From: CAYZXT01 sp964482515
GTDB taxonomy: Bacteria; Elusimicrobiota; Elusimicrobia; FEN-1173
NCBI GenBank assembly: GCA_964482515.1
Contig: CAYZXT010000001.1
Coordinates: 171,622 to 235,621 of the forward strand
Length of the DNA: 64,000 bases
Direction of reading: 5' to 3'
The notes beneath the pieces were generated by a model, which was not told where the DNA came from, did no database searches, and saw nothing but the letters and a program-made list of their open reading frames with translations. A program made the position numbers and the translations under genes. Of the stretch, positions 57,580-64,000 are shown piece after piece; within the stretch, counting starts at the first letter, position 1, and every line of letters starts with the position of its first letter.

Positions 57580-58812
57580 ATGAAACGATCCAAAGTGTTG
57601 GGCCTCATCATGGCGGGCGGTAAGGGCGAACGGCTCGTCCCTCTCACGCGCGAACGCGGCAAGCCGGCCGTTCCCTTCGGCGGAAAATACAGGATCGTGG
57701 ATTTCGTTCTGAGCAATTTCGTCAACTCCGGAATATTCTCCGTCTACGTCCTCGTCCAGTACCTCTCACAGTCGCTGATCGACTACCTCCGCACCAGCTG
57801 GCGCAATCGCGGCATCATCAACGACCACTTCATCACCGTGGTGCCGCCCCAGATGCGCATGGGGGAGATGTGGTATCGCGGCACGGCGGACGCCGTTTCG
57901 CAGAACCTGAACCTGATACGGGATTTTGATCCGGACCTCGTGGCCGTTTTCGGCGCGGACCACATCTACCGCATGGACATCGGCCAGATGCTGGCGTTCC
58001 ACGTGGAGAAGGGCGCGGAAGTGACGGTGGCCTCCCTGCCCGTGCCCATCGAGAGGGCCCGCGGCTTCGGCATCATCAAGGTGAATAAATCCGGCCGCGT
58101 GATCAGGTTCGAGGAGAAACCGAAAAACCCGGATCCCATGCCGGGAAACCCGCAGATGGCTTTTTCCTCCACGGGGAATTACATCTTCAACCGGGACCTT
58201 CTGGAAGAAGTGCTGATGGAGGACGTGAAAAAAGATTCCGCCCATGATTTCGGCAAAACGATCATCCCATCCATCATCAAACGCGCCAAGGTCTACGCCT
58301 ACAACTTCACGGCCGCCGACATTCCGGGGATGAAACCCTACGAGGAACGCGGTTACTGGCGGGACGTCGGCGACCTGGAATCCTACTGGTCCGCCCACAT
58401 GGACCTGCTGGGCGAGAAGCCGAAGCTGGACCTGAACAACGACGAATGGCCCATTTACGCGGGCCGCTTCGATGGGCCGTCGGCCCACATCCTGGGCGGC
58501 GAGGTCGCGGACAGCATGATCGGCACCGGCTGCGTGGTCCACAACGCGGTCGTCCGCCATTCCGTCCTGGGGCGGGGCGTCATCATCCATCCCGGCGCGC
58601 TGGTGGAAGACAGCATCATCATGGATTTTTCGGAGATCATGCCCGGCTGCCGGTTCCGCCGCGTCGTATCGGACCGCTTCAATATGTTCGGCCCCGACAC
58701 CGAGATCGGCTATGATGCTGAAAAAGACAGGGCCGCCGGCTATCACGTGGACAAATCCGGCATCGTGGCCATCGGCCGCGGCCGCAGCAAATGGGCTCAT
58801 CTTAAGCGGTAG
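57580..58812 (+). CDS. glgC: Glucose-1-phosphate adenylyltransferase
   Basis: A 410-residue GlgC. It has IMAGGKGERLVPLTRERGKP (about 8-27), FGGKYRIVDFVLSNFVNSGI, GTADAVSQNL (about 99), VFGADHIYRMD (about 123), the glucose-1-phosphate site EEKPKNP, YWRDVGDLESYW (about 261) and a left-handed beta-helix C-terminal domain. It forms ADP-glucose for glycogen synthesis and is usually the regulated step. A GH57 glycosidase follows after seven bases, suggesting a glycogen operon; glgA, glgB and glgP are not seen here. Confidence 0.96.
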   Translation: MKRSKVLGLIMAGGKGERLVPLTRERGKPAVPFGGKYRIVDFVLSNFVNSGIFSVYVLVQYLSQSLIDYLRTSWRNRGIINDHFITVVPPQMRMGEMWYRGTADAVSQNLNLIRDFDPDLVAVFGADHIYRMDIGQMLAFHVEKGAEVTVASLPVPIERARGFGIIKVNKSGRVIRFEEKPKNPDPMPGNPQMAFSSTGNYIFNRDLLEEVLMEDVKKDSAHDFGKTIIPSIIKRAKVYAYNFTAADIPGMKPYEERGYWRDVGDLESYWSAHMDLLGEKPKLDLNNDEWPIYAGRFDGPSAHILGGEVADSMIGTGCVVHNAVVRHSVLGRGVIIHPGALVEDSIIMDFSEIMPGCRFRRVVSDRFNMFGPDTEIGYDAEKDRAAGYHVDKSGIVAIGRGRSKWAHLKR

Positions 58813-58819
58813 ATGTTGA

Positions 58820-61243
58820 ATGTCGAACGACAAACGTTTCATTTGCATTCACGGCCATTTCTATCAGCCTCCCCGCGAGGATCCCTGGCTTGAAGCTATT
58901 GAAGTCCAGGATTCCGCCTATCCCGCCCACGACTGGAACGAGCGCGTCCACATGGAGTGTTACGCGCCGAACACCGCCTCCCGCATACTCGACGGCCAGG
59001 GCCGCATCGCCGAGATAGTCGAAAACTATTCCAAGATAAGCTTCAACTTCGGCCCCACCCTCCTTTCCTGGATGGCGGCCTATGATCCCGAGACCTACGG
59101 GCGCATCCTCGAGTCCGATAAAAAAAGCCGCGACGCGCGCGGCGGGCACGGCAACGCCGTGGCCCAGGTCTATAACCACGTCATCATGCCGCTGGCCACC
59201 GACCGCGACAAGGTCACCCAGGTCGTCTGGGGGATCCGGGACTTCCAGAAGCGTTTCGGCCGAATGCCCGAGGGCATGTGGCTGTCGGAAACCGCGGTGG
59301 ACAGCCAGACGCTTGAGATTTTGGCGGAGATGGGGATTAAATACACCATCCTCTCGCCGCAACAGGCCGGCGCCATCCGGTCGATCGAGGACCCGCTGGC
59401 GCCCTGGCAGGACGTGTCCGGCGGGCGGATCGATCCCAGCCGGCCCTACCGATGGGTGTCCGACAGCGGGCTGAGCCTGGACATATTCTTCTACGACGGA
59501 CCCATCTCCCAAGCCATCGCTTTCCAGGGGTTGCTGAACAACGGCGAGTATTTCGCGGGCCGGCTGACGCACGGTTTTTCCGATGACCGGAAGCGCTCCC
59601 AGCTCGTGCACGTCGCCACCGACGGCGAGAGTTACGGGCACCACCATCGTTTCGGCGACATGGCTTTGGCCTACGCCTTGCGGAAGATCGAGAAGGAAGG
59701 TTCGCCTCGCCTCACCAACTACGGCGAGTACCTGGAGAAGAACCCGCCGGACTGGGAAGTCCACATCGTCGAGCGATCCTCCTGGAGCTGCTTGCACGGG
59801 ATCGAACGCTGGCGCTCGGACTGCGGCTGCCGCATCGGCGCCCAGGCGAACTGGAACCAGTCCTGGCGCGGGCCCCTGCGCGAATCGCTCAATTGGCTGC
59901 GCGACCGCCTCGACGCTATCTTCGCGTCCAAGGGCGCGGCGTATTTCCGCGATCCCTGGCAGGCGCGCAACAACTATATCGACGTGATGTTCGACCGGAG
60001 CGACGAATCGGTCAAAAACTTTTTCGCGCACAACCAGTCGCGGGAGCTCGGCCCGGCGGAACAGGCTGAGGCGTTGAAGCTTTTGGAAATGCAGCGCCAC
60101 GGACAGTTCATGTTCACCAGCTGCGGCTGGTTCTTCGACGAGCTGTCCGGCATCGAAGGCGTGACCGTGCTCCGCTTCGCGGGCCGCGCGCTCCAGCTCG
60201 CCGAGCAATTTTCCGAAAAGCCTCTGGAGGCCGACTTCCTGTCCCATCTGGCCAAGGCCAAAAGCAACATCCCCGAGTTCGGCGACGGGCGGCGCGTCTT
60301 CCAGCGTTTCGTGAAGCCCGCCATGACGGACCTCGCCCGCGTGGCGGCTCACGTGGCCATGGCGGGCCTCATCGACGACGGCCCCGATGAGGGAAGGGTC
60401 TACTGCTATGCCTATAAACATCTCGACCGGAGGAAAGCCGCGCGTCCCGGCTCGGCGCTTTCCACGGGCCGGTTGCGGATCGTTTCCGACATCACGCGCG
60501 AGGCCCTGGAGCGGGATTATCTGTCTCTGCACCTGGGCGGACATGATTTCCGCGCCGGGCTCAGGCCGGCGGAAGGCGCGGCCGCGCCTTCGTCGGATCA
60601 CCTCCTTCAGAAATTCCAGGACGGTTCCTTGGACGATCTTGCCGCCGCCCTGGAAAAAGACTACGGCCCGCGGATTTACTCCCTGCAGGACATGTTGTTG
60701 GAAACGCGCCGGGACGTCCTCGGCCGCATCATCCGCCAAATGGTGGGCCGCTACGACGGACCCTATCGCCAGCTGGTCGACGAAAACATCAAGCTGATCA
60801 ATTACCTGCGGGACACGAATTTCCCGATCCCGGCCGCGTTCCGCCTGGCGCTGCAGTACGTTTTGAACCGGGATTTCGAGGACGGCGTCGCGCGCTTCGA
60901 CGGCCGACCAGAGTCCATCGAGAGGCTGTCCGCGGTGCGCGCCGACGCGCGGAAGTTCGGCATCGACCTGGACGAGAACATGGCCGCGGACATGGTCCGG
61001 CGGCAGGTCAGCCGTCTCATGGGCGAGCTTTCCAAGGATTTGGATTTGGCCGTCGCCCAGCAGATCCTCGCCTACCTTGAATTGGCTTCCCGGCTCGAGT
61101 TGAACCTTTTCCTTTGGCACGCCGAAAACCTTTTCTACCGCTTATGGCACGAGCGCCTGCGGAATTCTCCCGTCATGAACAACGGGTCGGGGGAAATCTT
61201 TCGCCGTCTGGCGCAGCGGTTCCGGCAGGTCGTGCCGGTTTAA
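58820..61243 (+). CDS. GH57 family glycosidase with DUF3536 domain
   Basis: An 807-residue protein. The GH57 part starts CIHGHFYQPPREDPWLEAIE (about 8-27, HGHFYQPP being conserved), then SFNFGPTLLSWM, the nucleophile region PEGMWLSETAVDSQTLEIL (about 150) and the acid region VATDGESYGHHHRFGDMALA (about 266). From about residue 330 the DUF3536 region follows (WSCLHGIERWRSDCGC, then FTSCGWFFDELSGIE). GH57 enzymes are alpha-glucan amylases, branching enzymes or 4-alpha-glucanotransferases; which applies here cannot be told. Placement after glgC favours glycogen metabolism. Confidence 0.9.
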   Translation: MSNDKRFICIHGHFYQPPREDPWLEAIEVQDSAYPAHDWNERVHMECYAPNTASRILDGQGRIAEIVENYSKISFNFGPTLLSWMAAYDPETYGRILESDKKSRDARGGHGNAVAQVYNHVIMPLATDRDKVTQVVWGIRDFQKRFGRMPEGMWLSETAVDSQTLEILAEMGIKYTILSPQQAGAIRSIEDPLAPWQDVSGGRIDPSRPYRWVSDSGLSLDIFFYDGPISQAIAFQGLLNNGEYFAGRLTHGFSDDRKRSQLVHVATDGESYGHHHRFGDMALAYALRKIEKEGSPRLTNYGEYLEKNPPDWEVHIVERSSWSCLHGIERWRSDCGCRIGAQANWNQSWRGPLRESLNWLRDRLDAIFASKGAAYFRDPWQARNNYIDVMFDRSDESVKNFFAHNQSRELGPAEQAEALKLLEMQRHGQFMFTSCGWFFDELSGIEGVTVLRFAGRALQLAEQFSEKPLEADFLSHLAKAKSNIPEFGDGRRVFQRFVKPAMTDLARVAAHVAMAGLIDDGPDEGRVYCYAYKHLDRRKAARPGSALSTGRLRIVSDITREALERDYLSLHLGGHDFRAGLRPAEGAAAPSSDHLLQKFQDGSLDDLAAALEKDYGPRIYSLQDMLLETRRDVLGRIIRQMVGRYDGPYRQLVDENIKLINYLRDTNFPIPAAFRLALQYVLNRDFEDGVARFDGRPESIERLSAVRADARKFGIDLDENMAADMVRRQVSRLMGELSKDLDLAVAQQILAYLELASRLELNLFLWHAENLFYRLWHERLRNSPVMNNGSGEIFRRLAQRFRQVVPV

Positions 61244-61258
61244 TCGGGACAACAAAAA

Positions 61259-61288
61259 TTGACAACGTTCGTTCCGATTAAATAGAAT
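61259..61288 (+). promoter_or_regulatory. Sigma-70-like promoter of icd-ndk
   Basis: Perfect TTGACA (61259-61264), an 18-base spacer and TAGAAT (61283-61288). The leader is about 120 bases and includes a possible 15-codon upstream reading frame (61311-61358) without a convincing ribosome site. Confidence 0.7.
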
Positions 61289-61412
61289 CATCGGGCCATC
61301 GGATCCAGCCATGCCTCTGTCTTTCTCCAGATCACCGGTTTCAACCAGGAAGAATTGATCCCGCGGACGGAGCATCCATCGCCAGTATCGTGTTTTCAGA
61401 GAGGGAAAAACC

Positions 61413-62495
61413 ATGACTACGCATAACGTTACATTGATACCCGGAGACGGCACGGGCCCGGAAATCACGGCCGTCGTCCAGAAAATCCTCGAAGCCACCG
61501 GCGTGAAGATCGCCTGGGACGTAGTCGAGGCGGGCGCCGACGTGGTCGAAAAATACGGCACGCCGCTGCCGGACAACGTTTTGGCTTCAATCCGAAAGAA
61601 TAAAGTGGCCCTGAAGGGTCCCCTCACCACGCCCATCGGCACGGGCTTCCGATCCGTGAACGTGGCTCTGCGGAAGGAACTGGACCTTTTCGCCTGCCTT
61701 CGACCCTGCAAATCCTACGCGGGCGTCCGTTCGCGCTATGAGAAAATCGACCTCGTCCTGGTCCGCGAGAACACCGAGGACCTGTACGCCGGCGTGGAAT
61801 TCGAGGCGGGATCGAAGGAATCCAAGGAGATCATCGGTTGGGCCAAGGGGAAGATTTATCCCGACGCGGCCATTTCCATCAAACCGATCTCCCGCACCGG
61901 CACCGAGCGCATCGTCAAATTCGCTTTCGATTTCGCCGTGAAGCACGGCCGCAAGAAAGTCACCGCGGTGACCAAAGCCAACATCATGAAATACACCGAC
62001 GGACTGTTCTATGAGGTGGCGCGCGAAGTGGCCAAGCGGTACGAGGGGAAAGTGGCCTACAACGAGCGGCTCGTGGACAACATGTGCATGCAGCTCGTCC
62101 AGCATCCGGAGGAATACGACGTGCTCGTCTTGCCGAACCTCTACGGCGACATCCTGTCGGACCTCTGCGCCGGTCTGATCGGCGGCCTCGGCATCGCGCC
62201 CGGAGCCAATCACGGCGCGGACACGGCGCTCTTCGAAGCGGTGCACGGTTCGGCGCCGAAATACAAGGGTTTGAACAAGGTGAACCCCACCGCCGTCCTC
62301 CTTTCGGCGGTCCTGATGCTGGAGCATTTGAAAGAGAACGACGCGGCGCGGCGCCTGGAAGCGGCCATCGCCGCCGTCATCAAGGAAGGCAAAAGCGTGA
62401 CCTACGACTTGAAGTTGGACCACAACGATCCGTCGGCCGTGGGCACCGCCGCGATGGGCGACGCCATCATTGAAAAAATGCGGGGCATGAAATGA
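61413..62495 (+). CDS. icd: Isocitrate dehydrogenase (NAD-type, isopropylmalate dehydrogenase superfamily)
   Basis: A 360-residue beta-decarboxylating dehydrogenase. It has TLIPGDGTGPEITAVV (about 5), KGPLTTPIGTGFRSVNVALR (about 69; RSxNxxLR substrate Ser and Arg), the IDH-like LVRENTEDLYAGVEFEAG (about 113), VTKANIMKYTDG, DVLVLPNLYGDILSDLCAGL (metal-binding Asp residues) and EAVHGSAPKYKG (about 274). NTEDLYAG favours the NAD isocitrate dehydrogenase group over LeuB, but homoisocitrate or isopropylmalate activity is not excluded. GAGAGGGA gives a good ribosome site. It overlaps ndk by four bases. Confidence 0.9.
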   Translation: MTTHNVTLIPGDGTGPEITAVVQKILEATGVKIAWDVVEAGADVVEKYGTPLPDNVLASIRKNKVALKGPLTTPIGTGFRSVNVALRKELDLFACLRPCKSYAGVRSRYEKIDLVLVRENTEDLYAGVEFEAGSKESKEIIGWAKGKIYPDAAISIKPISRTGTERIVKFAFDFAVKHGRKKVTAVTKANIMKYTDGLFYEVAREVAKRYEGKVAYNERLVDNMCMQLVQHPEEYDVLVLPNLYGDILSDLCAGLIGGLGIAPGANHGADTALFEAVHGSAPKYKGLNKVNPTAVLLSAVLMLEHLKENDAARRLEAAIAAVIKEGKSVTYDLKLDHNDPSAVGTAAMGDAIIEKMRGMK

Positions 62496-62947
62496 GCGCC
62501 CCCCAAAGCACGGTCGTCATCGTAAAGCCCGACGGCGTCGGAAAGCGCGTCGCGGGGAAAGTCATCGAACGCCTGGAGAGCGAGGGTTTTCAGCTCTTGG
62601 CCGCCCGGATGATCCGTCCGACCCAGGAACTCATGGAAGGGTTTTATAAAGAGCATGTCGGAAAGCCTTTCTTTCCCGCATTCCTTAAATTTGTCACGTC
62701 CGGTCCCATCTTGGTCACGGCCTGGCAGGGGGATGACATCATCGCCCGCGTGCGGCAGATCATCGGCGCCACGGACTCTCAAAAAGCCGCCCCCGGCACC
62801 CTTCGCCAGCAGTGGGGAACGGACCAGCGCCGGAATCTGGTCCATGCGTCGGATTCGCCGGCCAGCGCGGCGCGTGAGATATCCTATTTCTTCAAACCCG
62901 AAGATGTGGCGGTTTATGATCCGGATAATTGGCAAAAAGTGGGGTAA
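62492..62947 (+). CDS. ndk: Nucleoside diphosphate kinase
   Basis: A 151-residue NDK. It has STVVIVKPDGVGKRVAGKVI at the start (about 5-24), then EGFYKEHVGKPFFPAFLKFV, and the catalytic-histidine motif RRNLVHASDSPASAAREISY with His near residue 117. It equilibrates NTPs using ATP. The ATG at 62492 overlaps the icd stop. NDK and IDH as a pair is seen in several lineages. Confidence 0.97.
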   Translation: MSAPQSTVVIVKPDGVGKRVAGKVIERLESEGFQLLAARMIRPTQELMEGFYKEHVGKPFFPAFLKFVTSGPILVTAWQGDDIIARVRQIIGATDSQKAAPGTLRQQWGTDQRRNLVHASDSPASAAREISYFFKPEDVAVYDPDNWQKVG

Positions 62948-62967
62948 GCCGCCGGGACAAAATATCG

Positions 62968-62995
62968 TTGACAAGGAACCGCATATAGGTATAAT
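62968..62995 (+). promoter_or_regulatory. Perfect-consensus promoter of rho
   Basis: TTGACA (62968-62973) and TATAAT (62990-62995), both perfect matches, 16 bases apart. The predicted start is near 63002, giving a leader of about 155 bases before the rho ATG. Confidence 0.85.
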
Positions 62996-63059
62996 AGTCC
63001 CGAGTCGGCCCGCCATTTTGAAAAAATCCCCGAGGCTAATTAGACATTAAAACGAATTT

Positions 63060-63145
63060 GAATCCCCTAAACCCTTTTTCGACTGAAATCCGCCCACGAC
63101 CGGGCACTGTTTTTCCTCATACCAATCAACCACCCCATCCGGAGG
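63060..63145 (+). promoter_or_regulatory. C-rich, G-poor rho leader, possible rut-type autoregulation site
   Basis: Within the rho leader, the stretch from about 63060 is C-rich and poor in G, notably 63110-63140 (TTCCTCATACCAATCAACCA and on). Such unstructured C-rich RNA is what Rho binds. Autoregulation of rho by attenuation in its leader is known in E. coli. This is inference from composition; no experiment supports it here. Confidence 0.4.
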
Positions 63146-63155
63146 ACTAAAATCC

Positions 63156-64000
<845 letters not shown>

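Noticed and set aside
58802..61120. A 772-codon open frame on the minus strand opposite the GH57 gene
   Set aside because: Its translation is rich in Arg, Val, His and Gly without recognisable motifs, and the plus-strand frame encodes clear GH57/DUF3536 motifs. Long antisense frames are expected in high-GC coding DNA.
61311..61358. A 15-codon upstream peptide in the icd leader
   Set aside because: No clear ribosome site, no run of regulatory codons and no following attenuator hairpin.

Overview
The window is one contiguous, gene-dense stretch of a high-GC, Gram-negative bacterial chromosome. The double-membrane cell plan follows from the lipid A/Kdo/heptose genes, an LptC-LptA-LptB set, a PorV-type outer-membrane protein and general secretion pathway (GspK/L/M) genes. 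Housekeeping genes, LPS genes, very large pilin-like proteins and membrane O-antigen-ligase/TPR proteins occur together, as in genomes of deep-branching, mostly uncultured phyla such as Elusimicrobiota or Omnitrophota. That placement is inference; no rRNA lies in the window.

Layout. 1-2.8 kb: the 3' end of a type II secretion/pilus operon (GspK-, GspL- and GspM-like). 2.8-4.8 kb, minus strand: rpsF-ssb-rpsR-rplI, convergent with the first operon across a bidirectional terminator and a REP-like hairpin. 4.9-5.7 kb: a DUF2938 membrane protein, two tandem covarying hairpins and tRNA-Thr(CGT). 5.7-12.4 kb: a PorV-like protein with a C-terminal CsgG/LpoB-like domain, then two translationally coupled O-antigen-ligase-like/TPR membrane proteins. 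12.4-22.8 kb: the conserved yebC-ruvC-ruvA-[REPIN]-ruvB-spoIID-queA-tgt-(HEAT)-yajC-secD-secF block.

22.8-39.5 kb: a long, tightly overlapping envelope operon containing waaA, several GT9, GT4 and GT2 glycosyltransferases, a polysaccharide deacetylase, lpxK, an LpxL-like acyltransferase, an O-antigen ligase, gmhB, a GT39 enzyme fused to a DUF2993/LmeA-like domain, an ICMT-like protein and a DUF3108 protein. 40.3-48.7 kb: an hldE kinase-domain protein, kdsB, pyrG, kdsA, a zinc-ribbon protein, kdsD, kdsC, lptC, lptA and lptB. Together these encode all four Kdo-synthesis steps, Kdo transfer, the lipid A 4'-kinase, late acylation, part of the ADP-heptose pathway and the inner-membrane/periplasmic LPS export machinery.

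48.7-54.4 kb: a three-gene pilin-like operon behind a near-consensus sigma-70 promoter, including a 1065-residue prepilin. 54.4-57.5 kb: ccdA and a YyaL/DUF255 thioredoxin-domain protein. 57.5-61.2 kb: glgC and a GH57/DUF3536 glycosidase. 61.4-64 kb: an NAD-type isocitrate dehydrogenase, ndk and the 5' part of rho, which has a perfect-consensus promoter and a C-rich leader.

Almost all genes are on the plus strand. Many overlap by 1-20 bases (ATGA or GTGA junctions), so translational coupling is common. The points most worth following up are the giant-pilin trio, the GT39-DUF2993 fusion, the PorV-CsgG fusion beside the twin ligase/TPR proteins, the covarying hairpin pair before tRNA-Thr, and the REPIN/REP elements.
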